Of a stretch of DNA of 64,000 bases, positions 45,030 to 52,971 are shown piece by piece (position 1 is the stretch's first letter; every line of letters begins with the position of its first letter). Source of the DNA: Syntrophaceae bacterium UBA6252 (GTDB taxonomy: Bacteria > Desulfobacterota > Syntrophia > Syntrophales > UBA6807). A model generated the notes under the pieces. The model ran no database searches. It saw only the letters and a list, made by a program, of their open reading frames with translations, and was not told the DNA's origin. The position numbers and the translations under genes were made by a program. The stretch spans positions 17,055 to 81,054 of the forward strand of contig DJVQ01000059.1 of NCBI GenBank assembly GCA_002441265.1, written 5' to 3'.

Positions 45030-45572
45030 CTAGTCGTAGTGGAGCAGCTTTCCTTCCAGCTTCGGCATCCGTCCCTCGAGAAGCTCGTTGAGGACGTGAT
45101 AGATCGCGTCCGCCGGCGGGGGACAGCCGGGAATGTAGAAATCGACCTTGACCACTTCGTTGACCGCCAGGACCTTGGGAAGGAGCTTCCCGAGTTCCGG
45201 GGAGGCCGGCGGCGTGCCGTTCACCGTGCTTTCCGTGGAGACGTAGCCCCTTTCAAGGAGTTCCTCCACGGTGAAATAGTTTCTCATGGTGTGGATTCCT
45301 CCGAAAACGGCGCAGTCTCCCAGGGCGACGATGAGCTTGCATCTCTTCCTGAGTTCCTTCACTTCCTCTTCATGATGATCCGTGGCCACGGAACCTTCTA
45401 TGATTCCGATATCCGTCCCCATGGGGGGGATTTTGAGATCCGTGATGGGCGTGGCCGTGAGTTCCAGGCCTTTGCCGATGAGTTCCACGAGCCGTTCGTC
45501 CATGTCCAGAAAGGACATGTGGCAGCCGGAACATCCCTCGCACCAGGTGGATGCAATCTTCACCGTCTTCAT
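45030..45572 (-). CDS. [NiFe]-hydrogenase small subunit (HoxY-like)
   Basis: A 180-residue small subunit with the proximal [4Fe-4S] ligands in STWCEGCSGCH, LGDCAVFGG and PGCPPPADAI. It lacks a Tat signal and the distal-cluster domain of membrane-bound enzymes, as expected for the cytoplasmic HoxY/MvhG type. It lies between the HoxU-like and large-subunit genes (3-bp and 10-bp gaps). Confidence 0.95.
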   Translation of the reverse strand: MKTVKIASTWCEGCSGCHMSFLDMDERLVELIGKGLELTATPITDLKIPPMGTDIGIIEGSVATDHHEEEVKELRKRCKLIVALGDCAVFGGIHTMRNYFTVEELLERGYVSTESTVNGTPPASPELGKLLPKVLAVNEVVKVDFYIPGCPPPADAIYHVLNELLEGRMPKLEGKLLHYD

Positions 45573-45575
45573 GGC

Positions 45576-47240
45576 TCACCTCTTCTCCGGAGTGGGGGAA
45601 AGCAGTTTCGCGATGTCTGCCAGGGGGGCCGGGGGGGTCACGACCGCCGCCCGCGTCAGGAGTTCCCCCTCGAGATTGAAAAGGGTTCCATTCTTTTCGA
45701 AGCCCTTCAGGGTGGGGACGACGACGGCGGCCTTTTTCGTTACACCGTTCTCGTAGGGGGTGAAGCAGACGAGGAAGGCGGGGTTTCCCACATCGCTCTC
45801 CCGTAAATTCCCGCCGAAAAGGAAAACCGTGTCGCCTTTCACGGGGGCGTGTTCGATGCCGTACCTGGCAAGCCCCACGGTGTTCGTCTCCCCGGGGAGC
45901 CAGATCCTGCGGAGGCTCTCCCGTTTTTCGAGGGCTTCTTTTTCCTTGTCGCCGAGATCCCGGTACAGGGCGACGGCCGCGGCGGCTCCTTCGAGCATGT
46001 CGAGGCGGGCCAGAAACGCCTTGGAGGACAGCCGCTCCGCCGGAAGCTTCTCGAAGACCTCCGGGGAACCGTCCACGAGAACCAGCCGTGCCGCTCCGCT
46101 GCGGACCCTTTTCTTGACGAGGGACCCCAGGGCCCCGTATTCCCTGTCCAGATCGAGACGAAACAGGACGAACAGGTCCGCCTCCCCGAGGTCCTTGATC
46201 CGGGCCGTCGACGGAAGCGGCGGCGAGACCGGATGAAGCGAGAAGAGCCTTCCCGGAAAGAGTTCCTTCAGGCGGGCCAGTTCCTCGTTGTACAGGCTTC
46301 CGTCCACGTAAGCCGTTCCCTGGTCCATCCTGGCCGCGAAGAGGTTCAGCGCCCCTTCGAGGGCGATGTCGAGGACTTTCGAATCCTGCCTGAATTTCGC
46401 ATTCGTGAGCCGGGTGTGTCCGTCGAAGAGGGAAAGATACCGGCCCGTCCGGCACATGAGGCCGAAGGTGGGCGGAGCGTCCCAGTCTCCATGGATTTTC
46501 ACGACCGAATTCGTTTCGGGATTTCCGTGGACGTCGACGGCGCAGCCCACGGGGCACATGTCGCAGGCCATCCGGACGGTTTTGATCTGTTCCTTCTTCC
46601 CCTGGTAGGCCGAGCGCTTTTCGATGAAGGCCCCCGTGGGGCAGACCTGGACGCAGGAACCGCAGGACACGCAGCTGGAAAATCCCAGGGGGATGTCCAG
46701 GTCGGCGGCGATGAGGGTCCGGTAGCCCCGGCTTTTCTCCGTGAGCACGTTGTGACCGGCCAGGTCCGCGCAGGCCCGGATGCACCGCCCGCACAGGACG
46801 CAGCGGTTGTGGTCGAGGAGGATGAATTCATGGGAATTGTCGACGGGAAACCGGTTCTCGTAGGTGGGGAAGGTGAAATGGTCCATGCCGAACTCGTAGC
46901 CCAGGTCCTGGAGCTCGCAGTTCCCGCTCACTTCGCAGTACATGCAGTAATGATTGCGTCCGGTGAAGATGAGCTGAAGAACGACTTCCCGGGCCGCCCG
47001 CAGGCGGGGGGAATCGGTCACGATCTTCATGCCCCGCTCGGCCGGCGTGGTGCAGGAGGCCCGGACCCGTCCGCCTTCCTCCACGACGCAAAGCCGGCAC
47101 GAACCCCGGGGGATCAGGGCCTTGTGGTTGCACAGTGCGGGGATGTGGACGCCGTGGCTTCGGGCGACGTCGAGGATGGTCTGGCCCGGGATGGCTTCCA
47201 CTTCCTTTCCGTTCAAGGTGATGGTGAATTTAGAATCCAT
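45576..47240 (-). CDS. HoxU/NuoG-like iron-sulfur subunit of the hydrogenase
   Basis: A 554-residue electron-transfer subunit. In order: a [2Fe-2S] plant-type domain (ICNHKALIPRGSCRLCVVEEG), a His-Cys cluster (NHYCMYCEVSGNCEL), two [4Fe-4S] sites (CVLCGRCIRAC, CVSCGSCVQVCPTGA), then a molybdopterin-oxidoreductase-like start (CDMCPVGCAVDVHG). The remaining ~300 residues look like a degenerate NuoG/formate-dehydrogenase-alpha core. HoxU itself is about 240 residues, so this is the longer NuoG-like form. AAAGGAG lies 6 bp before the ATG. It should pass electrons from HoxY to an NAD(P)- or ferredoxin-binding partner that is not encoded here. Confidence 0.92.
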   Translation of the reverse strand: MDSKFTITLNGKEVEAIPGQTILDVARSHGVHIPALCNHKALIPRGSCRLCVVEEGGRVRASCTTPAERGMKIVTDSPRLRAAREVVLQLIFTGRNHYCMYCEVSGNCELQDLGYEFGMDHFTFPTYENRFPVDNSHEFILLDHNRCVLCGRCIRACADLAGHNVLTEKSRGYRTLIAADLDIPLGFSSCVSCGSCVQVCPTGAFIEKRSAYQGKKEQIKTVRMACDMCPVGCAVDVHGNPETNSVVKIHGDWDAPPTFGLMCRTGRYLSLFDGHTRLTNAKFRQDSKVLDIALEGALNLFAARMDQGTAYVDGSLYNEELARLKELFPGRLFSLHPVSPPLPSTARIKDLGEADLFVLFRLDLDREYGALGSLVKKRVRSGAARLVLVDGSPEVFEKLPAERLSSKAFLARLDMLEGAAAAVALYRDLGDKEKEALEKRESLRRIWLPGETNTVGLARYGIEHAPVKGDTVFLFGGNLRESDVGNPAFLVCFTPYENGVTKKAAVVVPTLKGFEKNGTLFNLEGELLTRAAVVTPPAPLADIAKLLSPTPEKR

Positions 47241-47909
47241 GAGGGACTCCTTTCATTGGAAGGGTTCCTGAACTCCCGTGAACGGGCTTCTTTCCCATAT
47301 TCCGAACCTGTCTTGATAATAAACCGCCTCGAAGCATGTTATCAAGCGGCAATTCGTCCGCCGGAGCAGCGATGAGAAGATGAATGGGGATTGTGGAAGA
47401 GGAAGCGCGGGAGATGGATCGCCCGGAAAAGCTCGATCAAACATACCCTTCCGCAGTCTCCCGTGTCAACTTCCAAATTTTCCGGCATCGCCGGTCAGGT
47501 GATCCATGCCCGGACACCGCTCCCATGGGCCGGTCGAAAGGCCGATGGGGCATGAACGCGCCGCCGGTGTGAACGATGCACGATGATGGCCCCCGGCTTG
47601 ATCGGACGACGGATCATCCGGTTCATGATATCGGCACGATATCATCAGGAAATGAACTTTTGGGGTGGGGCGCCGCCTGAATGAACCAGCCGCCGCCCCA
47701 GTGTCAAAAGAGACCTTGAGGAATGTGGTCCTTTCTTTTTTGGGAACTCTTGGAAATGCTTGTCAGGAAACACCGTATTGAACTATCCGGACCGGGGCAG
47801 AAGCAATGCATGGGGGTGACGAACGACATGATGAGAATGTAACGACGTAGTCGATATTTATATCGTAAACGAGTTCATTTTCTTCCGAAAAGTGGTATTA
47901 TATAAAATT
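47241..47909. other. 669-bp intergenic region upstream of the hydrogenase genes
   Basis: No convincing gene. It must contain the hydrogenase promoter; no clear -35/-10 or sigma-54 pair was seen. A strong inverted repeat (47625-47645) is the main structure. Base composition falls sharply to AT-rich from about 47840, where the toxin-antitoxin island begins. Confidence 0.6.
47625..47645. promoter_or_regulatory. 21-bp operator-like inverted repeat
   Basis: Perfect 8-bp arms ATGATATC and GATATCAT with a 5-bp spacer, about 385 bp upstream of the hydrogenase genes and 265 bp downstream of the island's last gene. The symmetry and size suit a dimeric regulator such as an FNR, Fur or GntR-type protein, but it matches no specific consensus that I can name with confidence. 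Confidence 0.5.
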
Positions 47910-48170
47910 CTACTTTTCTTCTTTCTCTGATTTTTCCATCTTAGGCTGATACTTTAATGAGTTGCACATAACTTCGATCATTTTCAGAAGATTGTTTTTA
48001 GGAACAATTATTCTTGCCTGTTCAACCAGGCCCTCGGGAGCCTGTGTAAGAAATCTCAGAAACATTATATCATCGCTTCTGAAATTAAACTGTAAGCTGT
48101 CTGCGTAAATAGTTGATAAATTGTTATTATAAATGAGTCCCTTTGCTTCTTTCTTCTTTTCAGCCATCAT
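47910..48170 (-). CDS. small protein, possibly DUF3467-like, third gene of the island
   Basis: 86 residues containing YADSLQFNFRSDDIMFLRFL and ARIIVPKNNLLKMIEVMCNSL, a pattern resembling the DUF3467 family. The similarity is by eye and tentative. The gene starts 19 bp after the antitoxin-like gene, on the same strand, and shares its AT-rich composition. It could be a third toxin-antitoxin component or unrelated cargo. Confidence 0.6.
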   Translation of the reverse strand: MMAEKKKEAKGLIYNNNLSTIYADSLQFNFRSDDIMFLRFLTQAPEGLVEQARIIVPKNNLLKMIEVMCNSLKYQPKMEKSEKEEK

Positions 48171-48189
48171 TTGGTCCTCGGATCGTTTT

Positions 48190-48801
48190 TCAGGAGATGC
48201 CTGTTTTCTTTATCAATACAGGGGTATTTCTTGGTCCCTGCATTGCGATGAGTACTTCGTGCCACTCTTTCGGTTCTGTCACCAGTTTTACAGGGGGCAT
48301 CCTTTCGAATTCGGCTCCAGCCATAGTCAATGAGGCTTGCGGCAATTTCTTCGCTCGTATTACTTTAATCTCGGCATATATCTCTTTCTTATCCTGTCTA
48401 TCGGTCAATGACAAAGGAAACCTTCCGTCTCCGGTTTCCTTGTACTTCAAAACGGATTCCTTTAAGTAAAAGTCACTGCCGTCAATTTTAGTTTTAAAAA
48501 TGAAACCCCTTCTGATTCTTCTGTTCTTGTGTAATGCCTGTCGGCTTATTCCTAGTAATTCCAATGTTTTGGATGCTGATATGAAATCCTTCAGCGGGCG
48601 TTCTTTTATAAGTTTGTCTTCGATTTGTTCTCTTATTATTTCAATCACTTTCAGAGTATCTACAGGATACAATACATCGACGCATTTATCACAGACATAA
48701 TAATCAACATCAGGAACTTTGTATTTTCCTATGATCTCATCATTCAAATGAATGGTTCCATGTTTCTTGTTGTATCGTCCGTCGCAATTATAGCAGATCA
48801 T
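48190..48801 (-). CDS. MqsA-like zinc-finger antitoxin with non-standard HTH
   Basis: A 203-residue protein. The N-terminus has a YgiT/MqsA-type zinc site (Cys pairs in MICYNCDGRYN and YYVCDKCVDVLY). A helix-turn-helix follows around residues 70-120 (SASKTLELLGISRQALHKNR) that looks more like an excisionase/MerR-type domain than the XRE-type domain of E. coli MqsA. The ~80-residue C-terminal part, ending HEVLIAMQGPRNTPVL, is unlike MqsA and is longer than that family (about 131 residues). It is encoded 7 bp downstream of the toxin-like gene, toxin first as in mqsRA. Antitoxin function is inference. Confidence 0.7.
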   Translation of the reverse strand: MICYNCDGRYNKKHGTIHLNDEIIGKYKVPDVDYYVCDKCVDVLYPVDTLKVIEIIREQIEDKLIKERPLKDFISASKTLELLGISRQALHKNRRIRRGFIFKTKIDGSDFYLKESVLKYKETGDGRFPLSLTDRQDKKEIYAEIKVIRAKKLPQASLTMAGAEFERMPPVKLVTEPKEWHEVLIAMQGPRNTPVLIKKTGIS

Positions 48802-48808
48802 ATTATAC

Positions 48809-49132
48809 CTATAACTTTTTTAAGCTGGTTATTATCAGTTTGCCGGAGTCATGAACATAAAATTTCGTATAAATATTTTCTCCCTCAAAATTTCTGATTT
48901 TGTAAACATCCATTAATTTTCTGTTGTTTTTATTTTCTATTGTTATATCAAAGCTGAAGGGGCTCAATCTGAGGTAAACTTTCTCTATATCCTCCACTTT
49001 CCAACGAAAGTCTTTCCATGCCGATTGATGGACGGGCCAAGGAACAACATACTCCTTTCTTCTAATTTTATCTTTAATGTCCTTTAATCCGTAGTACGGC
49101 TTTGGCGTGTTATTTTTCTCGCTTTTTCTCAT
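48809..49132 (-). CDS. MqsR-like toxin
   Basis: A 107-residue basic protein whose layout follows MqsR, the GCU-specific mRNA interferase: an N-terminal helix (YGLKDIKDKIRRKEYVV), a mid-segment (VEDIEKVYLRLSPFSF) and a C-terminal strand pair with DVYKIR and YTKFYVHDSGKLIITSLKKL, matching the MqsR ending VYLKITVIHDVLIVSFK. Identity is low, so the assignment rests on pattern and on the zinc-finger/HTH partner 7 bp downstream. It leads the island. Confidence 0.7.
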   Translation of the reverse strand: MRKSEKNNTPKPYYGLKDIKDKIRRKEYVVPWPVHQSAWKDFRWKVEDIEKVYLRLSPFSFDITIENKNNRKLMDVYKIRNFEGENIYTKFYVHDSGKLIITSLKKL

Positions 49133-49308
49133 CTTGTAGCATCAGGGTTGACGGTTGTCAACCATAAAGGCAATGAATGTGTGAGGGTGTTTATTGAGTT
49201 GAGCCCTTCATAGAGGGATAAATCATCCTTTAAAAGATTCTCATATGTCAAGAAATAAGTCGAAAATTGTGATGAATCGGCATTTTTAGGGATGGAGGGG
49301 GCAGATAA
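49133..49308. other. AT-rich leader of the toxin-antitoxin island
   Basis: No gene seen. It separates the toxin-like gene from the tRNA operon terminator and should contain the TA promoter. A short inverted repeat, TTGAC-GGTT-GTCAA (near 49150), overlaps it and could be an autoregulatory operator. Confidence 0.5.
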
Positions 49309-49337
49309 GGAAAAGGCCCCGCCGTCGCAGCGGAGCC
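49309..49337 (-). terminator. terminator of the pgsA-tRNA operon
   Basis: Minus-strand stem GGCTCCGC pairs with GCGGGGCC (one G-U), followed by TTTTCC. It lies 11 bp beyond the tRNA-Cys 3' end and marks the end of the long operon run. Confidence 0.85.
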
Positions 49338-49347
49338 TCGTTTTTCC

Positions 49348-49423
49348 TGGAGGCGGCAACCGGACTCGAACCGGTGAATAACGGTTTTGCAGACCGCTGC
49401 CTTAGCCACTTGGCTATGCCGCC
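49348..49423 (-). tRNA. tRNA-Cys (anticodon GCA)
   Basis: A 76-nt minus-strand cloverleaf. Acceptor GGCGGC pairs with GCCGCC, the CCA end is encoded, and the anticodon loop CTGCAAA gives GCA. The T-arm reads GGTTCGAGTCC. It follows tRNA-Gly by 7 bp. Confidence 0.97.
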
Positions 49424-49430
49424 ATAAAAA

Positions 49431-49505
49431 TGGAGCGGGCGAACGGATTTGAACCGTCGACCTTCACCTTGGCAAGGTGACACTCTACCGCTGAGTTACG
49501 CCCGC
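49431..49505 (-). tRNA. tRNA-Gly (anticodon GCC)
   Basis: A 75-nt minus-strand cloverleaf. Acceptor GCGGGC pairs with GCCCGC, CCA is encoded, and the anticodon loop TTGCCAA gives GCC. It lies 83 bp after pgsA. The order pgsA, tRNA-Gly, tRNA-Cys matches E. coli pgsA-glyW-cysT(-leuZ). Confidence 0.97.
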
Positions 49506-49588
49506 GTCACAAAGAATGGGGTACTTAATAATCAAAACGACCCGTCTTGTCAACAGAAATCTTTTCGTCAACGGGGGGCCGCAAGGGT

Positions 49589-50248
49589 TCATTTCCCGGG
49601 GTCTTCCGTCCCCGGCGGCGGCGTTCCGGAGGGGTCGATCTCCATCCGGCGGCGGATGTTCTGGTCGTAAAAACGGATAAAATAATCCCCGCCCGACCAC
49701 AGCGTCAGGACGAGGGCCACATAAAGCACGACGATCCCGACGGCGTGGGCGTTCAGGCCCAGGAAAGGGTAGTGGATCAAAAGGGCCGACACGGCGATGA
49801 CCTGGCAGAGGGTCTTCTGTTTCCCGAGCCGGCTTGCCGGGATGATCAGTCCCTCGGAGGAGGCGAAACTCCGGAGAACGTCCACGGCGAGATCGCGCAT
49901 GATGATGAGGGCGACGATCCACGCGGGGATTCTTCCGATGGGAATCATGAGGATCATGGCCGTGTTGACGATCAGCTTGTCCGCCAGGGGGTCCAGGAAT
50001 TTTCCCAGAAGGGTGACGATGCCGTATTTCCGGGCGATGTAGCCGTCCAGGAGATCGGTGATGGCCGCCAGGATGAACAGGACGGCGAGGAAGAGGCTCA
50101 CCTTCGGCCCCGGCGACAGCAGGAGGAGAAACAGAACGGGAATGATCCCGATCCTGAGGATCGTGACGGTGTTCGGCAGGTTGAGAATTTCCCTCGCCCG
50201 GCTGGACAGGGGGATCCTGTCGAAGGATTCCTTGAGATATTCGATCAT
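49589..50248 (-). CDS. pgsA: CDP-diacylglycerol--glycerol-3-phosphate 3-phosphatidyltransferase
   Basis: A 219-residue integral membrane enzyme of the CDP-alcohol phosphatidyltransferase family. The signature appears as DLLDGYIARKYG followed by LGKFLDPLADK, whose Asp residues bind the metal and CDP. It makes phosphatidylglycerol phosphate, the first step of acidic phospholipid synthesis. It begins 1 bp after the upstream transaldolase gene. The first ~30 residues (EYLKESFDRIPLSSRAREIL) are an amphipathic N-terminal extension. Confidence 0.95.
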   Translation of the reverse strand: MIEYLKESFDRIPLSSRAREILNLPNTVTILRIGIIPVLFLLLLSPGPKVSLFLAVLFILAAITDLLDGYIARKYGIVTLLGKFLDPLADKLIVNTAMILMIPIGRIPAWIVALIIMRDLAVDVLRSFASSEGLIIPASRLGKQKTLCQVIAVSALLIHYPFLGLNAHAVGIVVLYVALVLTLWSGGDYFIRFYDQNIRRRMEIDPSGTPPPGTEDPGK

Positions 50249-50249
50249 G

Positions 50250-50897
50250 TCACTTCTTTGGAACTTTCTTCCAGTCCGCCAGAAACTTCTCGATGCCCAG
50301 GTCCGTCAGCGGGTGCCGGATCAACTGCTCCAGGATCTTGAAGGGCATCGTCGCGATGTGCGCGCCAAGCATGGCTGCTTCCACCACGTGGAGGGGGTTC
50401 CGCACGCTGGCGACGATCACTTCGCAGTTCAGGTCGTAGTTGTCGAAGATGGTCAGGATCTGCTCCACGAGGTCCATCCCGGTATGGGAGATGTCGTCCA
50501 GCCGGCCGACGAAGGGGCTCACGTAGGAGGCGCCCGCCTTGGCCGCCAGCAGGGCCTGGGACGGCGAGAAAATCAGCGTCTCGTTGACGGCGATCCCCTG
50601 TTCGGAAAGAACCCGGGTGGCCTTCAGCCCTTCCGCGGTCATGGGGATTTTCACGACCACGTTTTCCCCCAGCCCGGCGAGGGTTTTTCCCTCTTCGACC
50701 ATTCCCGGGGCGTCGAGGCTCACCACTTCGAGGCTGACGGGCCCCTCCACGATCTCCAGGATTTCCCGCACCACGGAATCGAAGTCCCTTTTTTCCTTCG
50801 CCACGAGAGATGGATTCGTGGTGACGCCGTCCACCATTCCCAGGAGGATGCCTTCCCTGATTTCATCGATGTTTCCCGTATCCAGAAAAAATTTCAT
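50250..50897 (-). CDS. TalC-type transaldolase / fructose-6-phosphate aldolase
   Basis: A 215-residue small transaldolase (MipB/TalC/FSA group) with the N-terminal [15 protein letters not shown]. The Schiff-base lysine is Lys83 in VVVKIPMT. Transaldolase and FSA activities are not separable by motif here. Other motifs are [19 protein letters not shown] and SPFVGRLDD. It supplies pentose-phosphate sugar interconversion and overlaps nothing; pgsA follows 1 bp later. Confidence 0.95.
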   Translation of the reverse strand: MKFFLDTGNIDEIREGILLGMVDGVTTNPSLVAKEKRDFDSVVREILEIVEGPVSLEVVSLDAPGMVEEGKTLAGLGENVVVKIPMTAEGLKATRVLSEQGIAVNETLIFSPSQALLAAKAGASYVSPFVGRLDDISHTGMDLVEQILTIFDNYDLNCEVIVASVRNPLHVVEAAMLGAHIATMPFKILEQLIRHPLTDLGIEKFLADWKKVPKK

Positions 50898-51008
50898 ACC
50901 TTCTCCCCGGTTGCTCTTCTTCCATTCCGGCGGATACCGGAATTTCCTCCTTTGCGCCCTGCCTCTCCGGCGTCGTGAAACCCGCGGGACCTCATCCGAA
51001 ACGGTCCC

Positions 51009-51281
51009 TCAGACGTTCCTGCTTTTCCTGAATTCCTCCATGCACTCGTTGCTGCAGAAATACACGCGTTTCCCGCCGACGACGAGACATTTCGCCTCGC
51101 TCACCGGGATGTAGACGCCGCAGCAGGGGTCTTTTACCATATCTTCGCTCTTTGGGGGAGTCCCCCCCGCCCGGGGGAAGGAGGGCCGCACCGTCCCTCC
51201 CGGAAGCCTGAGGAGGAATCGGACGAGCCGGTAGAGGAGGAACGCGAGGACGAGAATGAGGAGGAGCCGTCCTATGAACAT
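51009..51281 (-). CDS. small membrane-anchored Cys-rich protein (PP0621-like)
   Basis: 90 residues: an N-terminal membrane helix (RLLLILVLAFLLYRLV) and a C-terminal Cys/metal-binding domain with DPCCGVYIPVSEAKC and YFCSNECMEEF, as in the PP0621 family. The ATG at 51281 has GGAG 5 bp upstream; the frame extends upstream, but that part is not conserved. It lies in the folK-pgsA run; function unknown. Confidence 0.8.
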   Translation of the reverse strand: MFIGRLLLILVLAFLLYRLVRFLLRLPGGTVRPSFPRAGGTPPKSEDMVKDPCCGVYIPVSEAKCLVVGGKRVYFCSNECMEEFRKSRNV

Positions 51282-51309
51282 GATGTCTCCGTCTTCCGGC
51301 GATGTTCCT

Positions 51310-51867
51310 TCAACAGTCCCGCTCCTTCCCGTTTTCCGTGATGCGCGCCGGCGTCCCGCCGAGAAATTCGACCTTCCCTCCCGCGCCCGCCAGCCTGTCC
51401 AGGAGGCCCCGGATGGAAATCCCGAAGACGGGGTGAACGGCATAGGGAGCGATTTCGTTCAGGGGAACGAGAACGAACCGCCTCTTGTGCAGCTCCGGAT
51501 GGGGAACGGTCAACCCCGGTTCGTCGATGACGGACTGGTCGTAGAGAAGCAGGTCCAGATCGATGACCCTGGGGCCCCATCGCCCGGCCCGGACCCGCCC
51601 CATGAGGCTCTCGATGTGAAGCAGCGCCGAAAGGAGATCCCGGGGCGGCAGCGTCGTGCGGATTTCGGCGACGGCGTTGACGAACCAGTCCTGATCCTCG
51701 ATGCCGAGGGGCTCCGTCCGGTACAGGGAGGAAACCCGGATCAGCCTGGAATGTTCCAGGTCGGCAAGGTGCCCCATCGCTTCCCTGCACCTGTCCGCCG
51801 GCTGGTCCAGGTTCGACCCTATGGCGATATGGCTTATAATCCCTGGACGACTTCGTAAAAAGTCCAT
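51310..51867 (-). CDS. folK: 2-amino-4-hydroxy-6-hydroxymethyldihydropteridine pyrophosphokinase
   Basis: A 185-residue HPPK. The substrate and ATP motifs are IAIGSNLDQP and GPRVIDLDLLLYD, with SSLYRTEPLG between. It transfers pyrophosphate from ATP to the pterin in folate synthesis. The only in-frame ATG, at 51867, lies inside the MITE-like repeat, so the first seven codons (MDFLRSR) come from the repeat. Without it the gene would have to start at an ATT/ATA beside IISHIAIG. GGGGA 9 bp upstream of the ATG is also in the repeat. Confidence 0.92.
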   Translation of the reverse strand: MDFLRSRPGIISHIAIGSNLDQPADRCREAMGHLADLEHSRLIRVSSLYRTEPLGIEDQDWFVNAVAEIRTTLPPRDLLSALLHIESLMGRVRAGRWGPRVIDLDLLLYDQSVIDEPGLTVPHPELHKRRFVLVPLNEIAPYAVHPVFGISIRGLLDRLAGAGGKVEFLGGTPARITENGKERDC

Positions 51868-51972
51868 ATGCTGCGTTCCCCTTCATCCCTCGTCCCTGCG
51901 GCGTACATCCCGGTACGCCTCAGTCCTCGGGATTCGGGCGCCTTGCCTCTGGAGCTTTTTACAAAGCCGTCC
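51845..51972. repeat. 128-bp MITE-like palindromic element
   Basis: The ends are inverted repeats: GGACGACTTCGTAAAAAG on the left and CTTTTTACAAAGCCGTCC on the right (16 of 18 complementary). The interior contains a perfect 7-bp hairpin GGCGTAC/GTACGCC. A further partial end (CTTTTTACGAC) follows near 51993. The same end motif occurs in the two ~45-bp repeats at 143 and 8953. No transposase gene is present. Confidence 0.8.
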
Positions 51973-52052
51973 AGCAGAAACGCTTTTCAGACTTTTTACG
52001 ACTTTATGCTCCCTTCGATGTCGCTTTCCGATCCCCCCTTCTGGGGGATGCG

Positions 52053-52856
52053 TCATTTCAGGCCGAGGACATCCTGCATGTCGTAGAAGCCCGGATTCCT
52101 TCCGGCGACCCATTTCGCCGCGCGGATCGCCCCCCGGGCGAAGTTGTCCCGGCTGTGGGCCCTGTGGATGAATTCCAGCCGCTCTCCCATGCCCCCGAAA
52201 AGGACGTTGTGTTCCCCTACGATGTCTCCCGCCCGGAGGGTCTGGATGCCGATCTCTTTCTTCGTTCTCGCCCCGATCATCCCTTTTCTCTCGTAAACGG
52301 CCACTTCGTTCAGGTTGCGATCGAGGGACTCGGCGATGATCTGGGCCATCCGGACGGCCGTGCCGCTGGGCGCGTCCTTCTTCTGGTTGTGATGGGCTTC
52401 CACGATTTCGACGTCGTAGTCGTCCCCGAGAATCCTGGAAACGTCGGCCAGAACCTTGAAAAGGACGTTGACGCCCACGCTCATGTTCGGGGCGAGGACG
52501 ACGGGGATCTCCCCGGCCAGTTTTTTCACGGCCGACCGCTCCTCGTCGGTCAGTCCCGTCGTTCCGATCACGGCCGCCTTTCCCGAACCGGCGGCGATCT
52601 TCAGATGGCCCGCGACCGCCGTGTGGTGGGAAAAGTCGATGACCACGTCCGCTTTTCCGATGACCGACGCGAGATCCGCCGTGATGGGAACGCCGACTTT
52701 CCCGAGACCGAGATGCTCGCCGGCGTCGGTTCCCAGCATCGGGTGTCCGGCGCTCTCCACGGCGCCGACCAGTTCGATTCCCTCCGTGGCGGCGGCGAGG
52801 GAGATGATCCGGCCGCCCATGCGGCCCCCGGCACCGATGACGATGGCTTTTACCAT
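52053..52856 (-). CDS. dapB: 4-hydroxy-tetrahydrodipicolinate reductase
   Basis: A 267-residue NAD(P)-dependent enzyme of lysine/diaminopimelate synthesis. The Rossmann motif is VIGAGGRMGGRI. The central DAPB motif EAHHNQKKDAPSGTA carries the substrate-binding His and the catalytic His/Lys pair. Length is typical. It follows dapA after a 115-bp gap and GGGGG lies before the ATG. A repeat element begins about 80 bp after its stop. Confidence 0.97.
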   Translation of the reverse strand: MVKAIVIGAGGRMGGRIISLAAATEGIELVGAVESAGHPMLGTDAGEHLGLGKVGVPITADLASVIGKADVVIDFSHHTAVAGHLKIAAGSGKAAVIGTTGLTDEERSAVKKLAGEIPVVLAPNMSVGVNVLFKVLADVSRILGDDYDVEIVEAHHNQKKDAPSGTAVRMAQIIAESLDRNLNEVAVYERKGMIGARTKKEIGIQTLRAGDIVGEHNVLFGGMGERLEFIHRAHSRDNFARGAIRAAKWVAGRNPGFYDMQDVLGLK

Positions 52857-52971
52857 GGTGAAACCCCCTTTGTTCGGAAACGGTTGTGCATCGAATCATG
52901 AGACCGGGACGCCGAACGGGAAACGGTTTTCCCGCCGGCGCACCCGGCGTGTCGAAACGGAAAGAAAGGCG

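Noticed and set aside
47384..47572. 62-residue plus-strand open frame in the hydrogenase leader
   Set aside because: No ribosome-binding site, no recognisable motif; likely chance.
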